Assembly: GCF_017948485.1 (NCBI RefSeq)
Contig: NZ_JAFFSX010000010.1
Location: 62,001 to 126,000, forward strand
Length of the DNA: 64,000 bases
DNA from: Streptomyces sp. GESEQ-35
GTDB taxonomy: Bacteria; Actinomycetota; Actinomycetes; Streptomycetales; Streptomycetaceae
Reading direction: 5' to 3'
The notes below the pieces were generated by a model. It searched no databases. It worked only from the letters and a program-made list of their open reading frames with translations, and was not told the DNA's origin. Both the position numbers and the translations under genes were made by a program. Shown here one piece after another: positions 31,978 to 39,951 of this stretch; position 1 is the stretch's first letter, and each line of letters begins with the position of its first letter.

Positions 31978-32064
31978 GCCGCAAGTCAAGGCAGCGCGGT
32001 GTTGCCGGCACGTATGTGGTTTTCGATACGCCGACGATATGTTCCGGCTCGTAGCATCGGCAGC
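31978..32064. promoter_or_regulatory. Divergent promoter of the VanY/VanJ-like and two-component genes
   Basis: These 87 bases serve both directions. CGTAT (32011) and ATACG (32026) form a short inverted repeat, and GATATG/TATGTT near 32036-32044 could be the -10 of the response-regulator transcript. Control of the VanY/VanJ-like genes by the neighbouring response regulator is inferred from position. Confidence 0.45.
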
Positions 32065-32760
32065 ATGCGTGTGCTGATCGTCGAGGACGAACCCTTTCTG
32101 GCAGAAGCCATCCACGACGGCCTGCGCCTGGAGGCGATCGCCGCCGACATCGCCGGTGACGGCCACACCGCTCTGGAACTGCTGAGCATCAACGCCTACG
32201 ACATCGCCGTCCTCGACCGGGACATCCCCGGCCCCTCCGGCGACGAGGTCGCCAAACGCATCGTCGCCCGCGGCAGCGGCACGCCGATCCTCATGCTCAC
32301 CGCTGCCGACCGGCTCGACGACAAGGCCACCGGGTTCGAACTCGGCGCCGACGACTACCTCACGAAGCCGTTCGAACTCCAGGAACTCGTGCTCCGTCTC
32401 AGAGCACTCGACCGCAGGCGCGCCCACAACAGGCCACCCGTGCGTGAGATCGCAGGTCTGCGGCTGGATCCGTTCCGCCGCGAGGTCTACCGCGACGGCC
32501 GCTATGTCGCGCTCACCCGGAAACAGTTCGCCGTGCTCGAAGAACTCGTCGCTGCTGAAGGCGGGGTCGTCAGCGCCGAAGAACTACTGGAACGGGCGTG
32601 GGACGAGAACGCCGACCCGTTCACCAACGCCGTGCGCATCACGGTCTCCGCCCTGCGCAAGCGCCTCGGCGAACCCTGGATCATCACCACGGTCGCCGGC
32701 GTCGGCTACCGCATCGACACACAACCAGTGGCCGGACACGAGGGAGGGGAGCGTGGATAG
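32065..32760 (+). CDS. OmpR/PhoB-family response regulator
   Basis: 231 aa. The receiver domain (1-115) has the acidic pocket VEDE, phospho-acceptor Asp51 (AVLDRDIPGPSG), a Thr in LMLTAAD and Lys in YLTKPF. The winged-helix effector domain (~130-225) ends in ITTVAGVGYRI. Sequence style and context are VanR-like, but the same type occurs widely. It starts 87 bp from the divergent VanY-like gene and overlaps the histidine kinase gene by 8 nt. The expected role is to sense cell-envelope stress with its kinase and switch the VanY/VanJ-like genes. Confidence 0.9.
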   Translation: MRVLIVEDEPFLAEAIHDGLRLEAIAADIAGDGHTALELLSINAYDIAVLDRDIPGPSGDEVAKRIVARGSGTPILMLTAADRLDDKATGFELGADDYLTKPFELQELVLRLRALDRRRAHNRPPVREIAGLRLDPFRREVYRDGRYVALTRKQFAVLEELVAAEGGVVSAEELLERAWDENADPFTNAVRITVSALRKRLGEPWIITTVAGVGYRIDTQPVAGHEGGERG

Positions 32761-33865
32761 GGCACCTGGTGTGAGCGTTCGCCTCAAACTCACCCTCAGC
32801 TACGCCGGGTTCCTCATGGTCGCGGGCGCCCTGCTGCTCGGCGCCGTCTGGGTGTTCCTCCTGCGTTACGTCCCCGATCGTGCGATGCTCATCAACCCCG
32901 ATGACAGGCCGACGAACGGTGTGTTCCCCATCCGGTCCGTCCTCTTGGACGTTTTCGCTCCGAGGGCAGCCGCAGTGCTGGCGTTCCTGCTGGTGTTCGG
33001 CCTCGTGGGAGGGTGGGTTCTCGCCGGCCGCATGCTCGCCCCCCTGACCCGCATCACCGACGCCACACGCAGGGCCACGAACGGATCGCTCTCCCACCGA
33101 ATCCGGCTGCCGGGCCGCGAAGACGAGTTCCGCCAACTCGCCGACGCCTTCGACACGATGCTCGTACGGCTCGAAGCGCACGTCGCCGAACAGCAGAGAT
33201 TCGCAGCCAACGCCTCCCACGAGTTGCGCACGCCGCTGGCTGTCTCGAAGGCCCTTCTCGACGTGGCCCGCACCGATCCGACCCGTGACGCCGACGAACT
33301 CATCGAACGCCTCCACGCCGTCAACACCCGGGCGATCGACCTCACTGAAGCACTGCTCCTGGTCAGCCGTGCCGAGCAGCGGTCCTTCACCCGGGAACGC
33401 GTCGACCTGTCCCTCCTGGCGGAGGAAGCCACCGAAACACTCCTCCCCCTCGCGGAAAAGCATGGCGTCACCATCGAGACCTGCGGCGACATCACCCCCA
33501 TGACCGGGTCGCCGGCGCTCCTGCTTCAGCTGACCACGAACCTCGTACACAACGCGATCATCCACAACCTGCCCGAACAGGGCACTGTGTGGGTGAATGC
33601 CGCCGTCCGCCCCAGGGCTGCGGTGCTCACTGTCGAAAACACCGGCGAGATGCTCACCCCGGAGCTGGCCGCGAAACTCACCGAACCCTTCCAGCGCGGC
33701 ACCGAGCGCATTCACGCCGACCACGCGGGCGTCGGTCTCGGCCTGGCCATCGTCAAAACCATCACCCAGGCACACGACGGAACACTCACCCTCACCCCGC
33801 GCCCGGCCGGCGGAATCCGCATCACGGTGGAACTGCCCGCGACATCCCCGCACACCGACAGATGA
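32753..33865 (+). CDS. Sensor histidine kinase paired with the OmpR-type regulator
   Basis: 370 aa. Two membrane helices (YAGFLMVAGALLLGAVWVFL and AAAVLAFLLVFGLVGGWVLA) flank only a ~30-residue extracytoplasmic loop. A HAMP linker, a HisKA domain with phospho-acceptor His156 (FAANASHELRTPL), and an HATPase_c domain with LTTNLVHNAIIHN and GVGLGLAIVKTI follow. The small loop suggests sensing in or at the membrane, as in intramembrane-sensing kinases for wall antibiotics, not binding of a ligand by a large domain. GTG at 32753 is preceded by AGGGAGGGGAG and overlaps the regulator gene. GTG 32771 is an alternative. Confidence 0.9.
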   Translation: MDRAPGVSVRLKLTLSYAGFLMVAGALLLGAVWVFLLRYVPDRAMLINPDDRPTNGVFPIRSVLLDVFAPRAAAVLAFLLVFGLVGGWVLAGRMLAPLTRITDATRRATNGSLSHRIRLPGREDEFRQLADAFDTMLVRLEAHVAEQQRFAANASHELRTPLAVSKALLDVARTDPTRDADELIERLHAVNTRAIDLTEALLLVSRAEQRSFTRERVDLSLLAEEATETLLPLAEKHGVTIETCGDITPMTGSPALLLQLTTNLVHNAIIHNLPEQGTVWVNAAVRPRAAVLTVENTGEMLTPELAAKLTEPFQRGTERIHADHAGVGLGLAIVKTITQAHDGTLTLTPRPAGGIRITVELPATSPHTDR

Positions 33866-33892
33866 GGAACCACTGAGCTAGCCTCAGGCCCT

Positions 33893-34359
33893 GTGATCGT
33901 ATGGCTCAACGGCACCCACGGCGCAGGCAAGACGACGACCAGTGCACTCGTGCAGCAACTGATCCCGGATTCACGGGTGTTCGACGCCGAGAAGGTCGGC
34001 GCGACACTCATGGACATCACCCCGGGGCTGCCCGGGCCCGGGGGCTCGACTACGCCGGCGGAACTCTGGTGATGCCCATGACCGTCCTGGTCGAGCAGTA
34101 CTGGCGCGAGATCAGCACGGGCCTCGCCCACCATGCCGTTCCGGTACGGCACTTCGTCCTCCACGCCGACCAGGACACCCTCCGCGGGCGCATCGCGGGG
34201 GACATTCTTGGCCCCAACTCCCCATTCCGTCTCACATACCTTGAGCCCTACGCGGAGGCGGCCCGCACATGGCTGCACCGCGAGGCCGAGGTCATCGACA
34301 CCACGCACCTCACGCCCGCCCAGGCCGCCCTACAGATCGCCGAGGCCGTCAGGAGCTGA
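33893..34359 (+). pseudogene. AAA-type ATPase/kinase gene with a frameshifting internal deletion
   Basis: From GTG 33893 the frame reads VIVWLNGTHGAGKTTTSALV (P-loop GTHGAGKT), then VFDAEKVGATLMDITPGLPG, and is lost to a stop near 34070. The rest of the protein continues in another frame from about 34050: LDYAGGTLVMPMTVLVEQYW through RLTYLEPYAEAARTWLHREA and THLTPAQAALQIAEAV. The join falls in the GC-rich stretch at about 34030-34048. The block expected there in the family (a W-rich segment of roughly 20 residues) is missing. Intact relatives are small P-loop proteins of about 175-180 residues. Both halves remain well preserved, so the damage is recent. Confidence 0.7.
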
Positions 34360-34431
34360 GGTGCGGCACCTGGGCCAGGTACAGGCTGCCCGTGGCGCCG
34401 GCGCGGAGGCCCGCGCCGCTGGACCTCGTCG

Positions 34432-34851
34432 GCCTCCGAAGGACCGGCGGGTGTCACCGGCTACTGCATGGGCGCCGCCCTGGCCCTGCGCACCGCGGGC
34501 AGTCACCCGGACCGGGTCGCCGCCGCGGCCGGTTTCCACGGCGCGTTCCTCGCCACCGACGCGCCGGACAGCCCGCATCTGCTCGCCGATCGCATCACGG
34601 CGGAGTTGTACTTCGGCCATGCGGACCAGGACTCCACCAACCCGCCCGAACAGATCGACCGCCTCGGCGCGGCGCTCACCGACGCGGGCGTCCGCCACCG
34701 CGCCGAGGTCTACACCGGCGCCCACCACGGCTTCACCCAGGCCGACACCGCGATGCACCACCCCGAGGCCGCGGAACGTCACTGGACAGCGCTGCTCGAC
34801 CTGTTCAGCCGCGCTCTTCCGGCCCGGCACGACGCGATCAGTCATCAGTAG
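34432..34851 (+). pseudogene. N-terminally truncated dienelactone hydrolase
   Basis: Homology starts abruptly at SASEGPAGVTGYCMGAALAL, the nucleophile elbow (G-x-C-x-G) of dienelactone hydrolases, and runs to the natural end (AAERHWTALLDLF). The Asp (YFGHADQD) and His (GAHHGF) of the Cys-Asp-His triad are present. The first ~100 residues, including the first beta strands, are gone. An internal ATG at 34468 would yield 127 residues without the nucleophile. It lies directly behind another broken gene, indicating one damaged segment at about 33.9-34.5 kb. Confidence 0.65.
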
Positions 34852-34874
34852 ACGGAGAACGGAGACCTGACGCA

Positions 34875-35591
34875 ATGACCACCAAGACCCTCGGACTCAT
34901 CGGCAGCGGCATGATCGGCAGTGCTCTGGCCCGGCTGGCCGTCACCGCCGGCCTGGACGTCGTCCTGAGCAACTCGCGCGGCCCCGAGACCCTCGCCGGC
35001 CTGGTCGGGGAACTCGGCGACCGCGCCCGTGCGGCCACACCGGAGGAGGCCGCGCGCGTCAGTGACCTCGTGGTGGCGACCATCCCGCTGGAGGCCTACG
35101 GGCAGCTTCCCGCCGCGGCCCTGGCCGGCCGGACGGTCATCGACACGATGAACTACTACCCGGACCGCGACGGCAGCATCGCGGCCCTGGACACCGGCGA
35201 GGCGACCTCCAGCGAACTCGTGCAGCGCCACCTGCCCGGCTCCCGTGTCGTCAAGGCGTTCAACAACATCGACTTCCGCCGCCTGTTCACCGGCGCCCGC
35301 CCCGCAGGCGCCCCCGACCGCAGCGCACTGCCCCTCGCGGGTGACGACCCGGCCGCCAAGGCGGAGACGGCCCGGCTGCTGGATACCCTCGGCTACGACG
35401 CGGTCGACATCGGCACGCTCGCCGACAGCTGGCGCAGTCAGCCGGGAACGCCGGTCTACGTCCAGCCGTACATGGCGCAGCGGCCCGAGGGACTGAGCCG
35501 GGAAGAGACACAGCGCTGGTTCTTCAAGACGCCGGGCGTGCCGCTTCCCGCCGCCCGCGTGCAGGAACTGGCCGACTCCGCGACGCGCTGA
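34875..35591 (+). CDS. NAD(P)-binding oxidoreductase (F420-reductase-like fold)
   Basis: A 238-aa protein of the NADPH-dependent F420 reductase-like family (PF03807). The N-terminal dinucleotide motif is LGLIGSGMIGSALARLAVTA, with LSNSRGPETL in the position that selects the 2'-phosphate of NADPH. VVATIPLEAYGQLP and VIDTMNYYPDRDG follow, and VVKAFNNIDF is conserved in the family. Substrates of most members are unknown. Many are not F420-dependent. GGAG lies before the ATG at 34875, 24 bp after the truncated dienelactone hydrolase. It is convergent with the LacI gene. Confidence 0.85.
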   Translation: MTTKTLGLIGSGMIGSALARLAVTAGLDVVLSNSRGPETLAGLVGELGDRARAATPEEAARVSDLVVATIPLEAYGQLPAAALAGRTVIDTMNYYPDRDGSIAALDTGEATSSELVQRHLPGSRVVKAFNNIDFRRLFTGARPAGAPDRSALPLAGDDPAAKAETARLLDTLGYDAVDIGTLADSWRSQPGTPVYVQPYMAQRPEGLSREETQRWFFKTPGVPLPAARVQELADSATR

Positions 35592-35611
35592 TCGCCCCGG
35601 GGACGGGTGCG

Positions 35612-36649
35612 TCAGGCCCCCTTCCCACCCAGCGTCCCGCCCCCCGCCACCGCGGTCGACCCCCGGACGATCAGCCTGCACGTCAGCCGGATGTGCAGCG
35701 GCTCGGGCAGGCCGTCGAGGATGCGGAGCATGAGGCGGGCGGCCTCGGCGCCGATCTCGTGTTGCGGGGTGCGGATCGTGGTGAGGGGCGTGGCCATGCG
35801 GTCGAGCATCGGCATGTCGTTGAAGCCGATGACGGACAGGTCATGGGGGCAGTTCAGGCCCGCTTCGGTGAGGGCGTCGAGCACACCGAGGGCCATCAGG
35901 TCGTTCCCGGCGAGGACGGCGGTGGGGCGGGGACGCAGGGCCAGCAGGTCGCGGGCGGCGGACCGGCCCGCTTCGGTGGAGTACACGGTGCCCGCGACGA
36001 CCGGGCAGGCGCGGCGGTCCAGGCCCGACTGGTCCACGGCGTCCAGGAAGGCGCGGTGCCGCAGATGGCCGGTGGACAGGTCCTGCGGGCCCGCGAGATG
36101 GGCGATCCGCCGGTGGCCCAGGTCGACGAGATGGCGTACGGCGTCCCGTACTCCGGCCGCGTCGTCGCCGGTGACGCTGGAGTGGCGAGGGTTGTCGGTG
36201 ATGCGGTTGAGCAGGACGAGCGGGGTGTCCGTGTCGGCGAGACGGTCGAGCAGGGGATGCTCACGGCGCGCGGTGGCCACGATGAAACCGTCGCTGCGGC
36301 GGCCCTGGAGCATGGCGACCATCCGCTCCTCCAGCTCCGGGTCGTTGTCGGTGTCGGTGAGCAGCGCCAAGTGGTCCGCGGCGCGCAGCACTTGCTCGAT
36401 ACCGCGCACGATCGGCGGGAAGAGCGGGTTGGCCAGGTCCGGGATCAGCACGCCGATCGTGCGCGAGCGGCGGGTGCGCAGACCGCGGGCGAGCGAGTTG
36501 GGCTCGTAACCGAGGGTCTCCGCGGCCCGGACGATCCGGCGGACGGTGTCCGGGGCCACCCGGTGGCGGGTCGCCGGGTTGAGCGCCTTGGACACCGTGC
36601 CCGGGTGGACGCGGGCCGCGCGCGCCACATCGGCCAGCGTGGCGCTCAC
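35612..36649 (-). CDS. LacI family regulator of the divergent catabolic operon
   Basis: 345 aa. The N-terminal HTH and hinge (residues 1-60: TLADVARAARVHPGTVSKAL, then the YEPNSLARGLRTRRS hinge helix) precede a periplasmic-binding-protein-like sensor domain (GVLIPDLANPLFPPIVRGIE; DGFIVATARREHPL; AVLAGNDLMALGVLDAL). The Ala-Arg in the hinge region (SLARGL) fits LacI-type minor-groove insertion at a central CpG. It is divergent from the operon beginning at 36815. A perfect palindrome with a central CG lies between them, so it probably represses that operon and itself. The effector is likely the imported substrate or an intermediate. Confidence 0.92.
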   Translation of the reverse strand: MSATLADVARAARVHPGTVSKALNPATRHRVAPDTVRRIVRAAETLGYEPNSLARGLRTRRSRTIGVLIPDLANPLFPPIVRGIEQVLRAADHLALLTDTDNDPELEERMVAMLQGRRSDGFIVATARREHPLLDRLADTDTPLVLLNRITDNPRHSSVTGDDAAGVRDAVRHLVDLGHRRIAHLAGPQDLSTGHLRHRAFLDAVDQSGLDRRACPVVAGTVYSTEAGRSAARDLLALRPRPTAVLAGNDLMALGVLDALTEAGLNCPHDLSVIGFNDMPMLDRMATPLTTIRTPQHEIGAEAARLMLRILDGLPEPLHIRLTCRLIVRGSTAVAGGGTLGGKGA

Positions 36650-36705
36650 CGTGCGCCGCCCCTTGACGCGCAGTCAGAGCGTTCATAGTGTCCAGAGCCT
36701 GAAGG

Positions 36706-36758
36706 CAATCGATTGTCGTCCATGAACTCCGAGCTTAGATCCGGGTCATGGAGCGCTC
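36706..36758. promoter_or_regulatory. LacI-type palindromes in the divergent promoter
   Basis: CAATCGATTG (36706-36715) is a perfect 10-bp palindrome with the central CG preferred by LacI-family proteins, 56 bp from the lacI start. GAGCGCTC (36751-36758) is a second, shorter palindrome nearer the operon start at 36815. Two sites about 45 bp apart could allow cooperative binding. Confidence 0.5.
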
Positions 36759-36814
36759 AATACCCGTGTCAGACCCATCGTTTGCCCTGCGTACGACGGC
36801 GGAGGGACCGCACG

Positions 36815-37735
36815 ATGACGACGCAGACGGATCACCCGAAACCCCGGGTCGGCTGGATCGGAACCGGCCGTATGGGCAGCGCCATGGTCCGGCGCCTCCT
36901 CGCCGCCGGATATGAGGTCACGGTCCACAACCGCACCGCCGCGAAGGCCGAGCCGCTGCGCCAGGACGGCGCCGCCGTCGCTACCTCGCTCGCCCGACTC
37001 GCCGACCAGGAGGTGGTGTTCACGATGGTCGCCGCCGATGCCGCACTGACCGAGGTGACCCTCGGCGAGCACGGCCTCCTCCGGCAGACAACCGTCCCGG
37101 GCGTCCTCGTCGAATGCTCCACGGTCTCGTCGGAGACCTCCTTCCAGGTGCGCGCGGAGGCGGTCAAGGCAGGCGTACGGATGCTGGCGGCGCCGGTCAG
37201 CGGCAATCCCTCGGCGGTCGAGTCGGGCACGGCGGCGTTCGTCGTGTCGGGGCCGGTGGAGGCGTACGACGTCGTACGGCCGCTGCTGAGCGCGATCTGC
37301 GGAGCGGCGACCCATGTCGGGGAGGGCGAGGAAGCGCGGCTGGTGAAGATCGCCCACAATCTGTTCCTCGGGGCGGTCATCCAGTCCCTCGCGGAGATCA
37401 CCGTGCTCGCCGAGAAGGGCGGGGTGCGGCGCTCCGACTTCCTGGCCTTCATCAACACGTCCGTACTCGGCTCGGTCTTCACCCGCTACAAGACGCCCGC
37501 GCTCACCACACTGGACTTCACCCCGACCTTCACACCCCAACTTCTCAGGAAAGACTTCGAGTTGGGCCTGGCCGCCGCTCGCGAGAGCGGAGTGAGCATG
37601 CCGGTCGCGGCGCTGGTGCACCAGCTGGTGCAGGGGGCCGAACAGGCGCAGGGGCAGGACGGGCCGGTGGACTTCGCCGTGCTGCTCGCGGAAGTCGCCC
37701 GCTCCGCCGGCCTGTCGCTGGAGGCGGAACGATGA
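36815..37735 (+). CDS. NAD(P)-dependent beta-hydroxyacid dehydrogenase
   Basis: 306 aa, 3-hydroxyisobutyrate/tartronate semialdehyde reductase family. The NAD(P) motif is VGWIGTGRMGSAMVRRLLAA, the substrate loop APVSGNPSAVESGTAAFVVS matches the family GGxxGA region, and the catalytic Lys lies in ARLVKIAHNLFLGAVIQSLA. These enzymes reversibly oxidise a beta-hydroxy acid to the semialdehyde or keto acid. GGAGGG precedes the ATG at 36815. The stop overlaps the M24 gene by 4 nt. It is the first gene of a nine-gene operon divergent from lacI, so its product likely acts in the main catabolic route. Confidence 0.9.
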   Translation: MTTQTDHPKPRVGWIGTGRMGSAMVRRLLAAGYEVTVHNRTAAKAEPLRQDGAAVATSLARLADQEVVFTMVAADAALTEVTLGEHGLLRQTTVPGVLVECSTVSSETSFQVRAEAVKAGVRMLAAPVSGNPSAVESGTAAFVVSGPVEAYDVVRPLLSAICGAATHVGEGEEARLVKIAHNLFLGAVIQSLAEITVLAEKGGVRRSDFLAFINTSVLGSVFTRYKTPALTTLDFTPTFTPQLLRKDFELGLAAARESGVSMPVAALVHQLVQGAEQAQGQDGPVDFAVLLAEVARSAGLSLEAER

Positions 37736-38967
37736 CGACCGCCGCCGCTCCCGGCCACAACGCCGTCGACTTCGAGTCCCGCGTCGACTTCGACCGGCTG
37801 CGCACCTACCGGCTCGCGCGTGTGCGCGAGGCGCTTGCCGACAGCGACCTCGGTGCGCTGCTGCTCTTCGACGTCAACAACATCCGCTATCTCACCGGCA
37901 CCGTCATCGGCGAGTGGTCCCGCGACAAGATGACCCGCTACGCCCTGCTCACCCGCGACGGCGAGCCGTCTCTCTGGGACTTCGGCTCGGCCGCCCGCCA
38001 CCACCAGCTGTACGCGCCCTGGCTGAAGCCGGAGAACTGCCGGGCCGGCATGCTCGGCCTGCGCGGCGCCGTACGCCCGGAGGCCGGGCTCTTCGACCGG
38101 GCGGTCGCCGAGATACACGACCTGCTCCGCGCGGCCGGTGCCGCGGACGCGCCCGTCGGCGTGGACATCGTCGAGCCGCCGTTCCTCTTCGCGCTCCAGC
38201 AGGCCGGGCTGCGCGTCGTCGACTGCCAGCAAGTCATGCTGGACGCACGGCAGTTGAAGAACCAGGACGAGATCCTGCTGCTCACCCAGTCCGCCGCCAT
38301 GGTCGACGGCTGCTACCAGGCCATCGCCGAGGCCCTCAAACCCGGCGTGCGCGAGAACGACATCGTCGCGCTCGCCAACAAGTACCTCTACGAACACGGC
38401 TCCGACGACGTCGAGGCGATCAACGCGGTCTCCGGGGAACGCTGCAACCCGCATCCGCACAACTTCACCGACCGGCTGATCCGCCCCGGCGACACCTGCT
38501 TCTTCGACATCATCCAGTCGTACAACGGATATCGGACCTGCTACTACCGCACCCTGAACGTCGGTTCGTCCACGCCCCCGCAGCGCGCCGCCCACCGCCG
38601 CGCCCGCGAATGGATCGACGCCGCGATCACCCTCGTCAAGCCCGGCGTGACCACCGACGTCATCGCCCGCGCCTGGCCGCGCGCCCAGGACTTCGGCTTC
38701 GCCACCGAAATGGACTGCTTCGGCCTCCAGTTCGGCCACGGCCTCGGGCTCGGGCTGCACGAGCGCCCGATCATCAGCCGGCTGAACTCCCTGGAGCACC
38801 CGGAGGAGATCCACGAGGGCATGGTCTTCGCGCTGGAGACCTACTGCCCGGCCACCGACGGCTTCTCGGCGGCCCGGATCGAGGAGGAGGTCCTGGTCAC
38901 CGCCGACGGCGCCCGGGTGCTCACCCTCTTCCCGGCCCAGGAGCTCTTCGTCGCCAACCGCTACTGA
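37732..38967 (+). CDS. M24-family (creatinase/Xaa-Pro peptidase-like) protein with substituted metal ligand
   Basis: 411 aa. A creatinase-type N-terminal domain (LLFDVNNIRYLTGTVIGEWS) is followed by the pita-bread domain. The first metal Asp is Asp259 in CFFDIIQSYNGYRTCYYRT. Eleven residues on, where the second bridging Asp belongs, is Cys270. The His (FGHGLGLGLHE) and both Glu (ALETYC; IEEEVLV) positions are kept. With four of five ligands, the two-metal peptidase site is doubtful. Known M24 relatives include creatinase (no metal), ectoine hydrolase and DddP lyase, so a C-N or C-S cleaving enzyme is possible. It is translationally coupled to the dehydrogenase before it. Confidence 0.85.
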   Translation: MTTAAAPGHNAVDFESRVDFDRLRTYRLARVREALADSDLGALLLFDVNNIRYLTGTVIGEWSRDKMTRYALLTRDGEPSLWDFGSAARHHQLYAPWLKPENCRAGMLGLRGAVRPEAGLFDRAVAEIHDLLRAAGAADAPVGVDIVEPPFLFALQQAGLRVVDCQQVMLDARQLKNQDEILLLTQSAAMVDGCYQAIAEALKPGVRENDIVALANKYLYEHGSDDVEAINAVSGERCNPHPHNFTDRLIRPGDTCFFDIIQSYNGYRTCYYRTLNVGSSTPPQRAAHRRAREWIDAAITLVKPGVTTDVIARAWPRAQDFGFATEMDCFGLQFGHGLGLGLHERPIISRLNSLEHPEEIHEGMVFALETYCPATDGFSAARIEEEVLVTADGARVLTLFPAQELFVANRY

Positions 38968-38979
38968 GGGGAGGCACCC

Positions 38980-39951
38980 GTGGACGTACGGCTCGACCTC
39001 TACCGCCGTATGGTGCGCATGCGCGCCCTGGAGAAGCGTGCATACGACCTGTTCCTGCGCGGCCTCGTCAAGGGCACCAGCCACCTCTCCACCGGCCAGG
39101 AGGCCGTGGCCGCCGGGTTCGCCGCCGCCCAGCGCCCCGACGACTACACCTTCGCCACCTACCGCGGCCACGCCCACACCCTCGCCCGCGGCGCCCCGAT
39201 GGAGGCGATCCTCGCCGAGCTGATGGGCCGCGGCAGCGGGCTCATGTCCGGCAAGGGCGGCAGCATGCACCTGACCAGCACCGAGCACGGAATGATGGGC
39301 AGTTACGCCATCGTCGGCGCCCATCTCCCGATCGCCGGCGGCGCCGCCTGGTCGGCCCAGCTGCGCGGCTCCGGACAGGTCACGGTCTGCTTCTTCAGCG
39401 ACGGGACGACCAACATCGGCGCGTTCCACGAGGCGCTGAACCTCGCCGCCGTATGGCAGCTCCCGGTCGTGTACGTCTGCGAGAACAACCAGTACATGGA
39501 GTACACGCCGATCGGAGCGGTGACCGCCGTGCGGCGTCCGGCCGCCGACCGGGCCGCCGCGTACGGACTGGAGCCGGTCGTCGTCGACGGCAACGACGTC
39601 GACGCCGTGTACGAGACGGCGCTCGCGGCAGTGAACAGAGCGCGCGAGGGCGGCGGGCCGAGCCTGATCGAGGCCGACACCTACCGGCAGGGCGGCCACT
39701 CGCGGGCCGATCCGGGGACGTACCGGCCGAAGGAGGAGGTCGAGGCCTGGCTTGCCCGGGACCCGATCCCCGCGTACCGGATGAAGCTGCTCGGCGATGG
39801 TATCGACGAGGACACCCTCGCCGGGATCGAGGACGCGGCCGCCCGCGAGGTCGACGAGGCGGCCAAGGCCGCCGAGGACGCACCGCCACCCGAACTCGCC
39901 CTGGTGGAACGGGACTTGTGGGCCGACGGAGGTGCGGCATGGCGCAACTGA
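38980..39951 (+). CDS. 2-oxoacid dehydrogenase E1 alpha subunit (ThDP)
   Basis: 323 aa, PDH/acetoin dehydrogenase E1 alpha family. LSTGQEAVAAGFAAA and YRGHAHTLARG shape the active site. The ThDP/Mg motif is FFSDGTTNIGAFHEALNLAA...VVYVCENNQY, with Ser in place of the first Gly of GDG. EADTYRQGGHSRADP is the C-terminal loop with the family His. It works as an alpha2beta2 heterotetramer with the next gene, decarboxylating a 2-oxo acid or acetoin-like compound. GTG start with GGGGAGG. No E2 or E3 gene is linked, so it borrows those elsewhere or uses another acceptor. Confidence 0.92.
   Translation: MDVRLDLYRRMVRMRALEKRAYDLFLRGLVKGTSHLSTGQEAVAAGFAAAQRPDDYTFATYRGHAHTLARGAPMEAILAELMGRGSGLMSGKGGSMHLTSTEHGMMGSYAIVGAHLPIAGGAAWSAQLRGSGQVTVCFFSDGTTNIGAFHEALNLAAVWQLPVVYVCENNQYMEYTPIGAVTAVRRPAADRAAAYGLEPVVVDGNDVDAVYETALAAVNRAREGGGPSLIEADTYRQGGHSRADPGTYRPKEEVEAWLARDPIPAYRMKLLGDGIDEDTLAGIEDAAAREVDEAAKAAEDAPPPELALVERDLWADGGAAWRN

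Noticed and set aside
30170..33865. Glycopeptide biosynthesis or full vancomycin-resistance cluster
   Set aside because: No vanH, vanA, vanX or vanK and no NRPS genes occur in the window.
36751..36758. GAGCGCTC as a CebR-type site for the LacI-controlled operon
   Set aside because: Only the 8-bp core matches. The flanks (TGGAGCGCTCAA) do not extend to the 14-bp CebR box, and the operon has no sugar genes. Kept only as a possible second LacI site.
37732..38967. M24 gene as ectoine hydrolase (DoeA) or DMSP lyase (DddP)
   Set aside because: No doeB, ectoine or DMSP genes are linked, and the second metal Asp is Cys. The family resemblance alone does not support either name.
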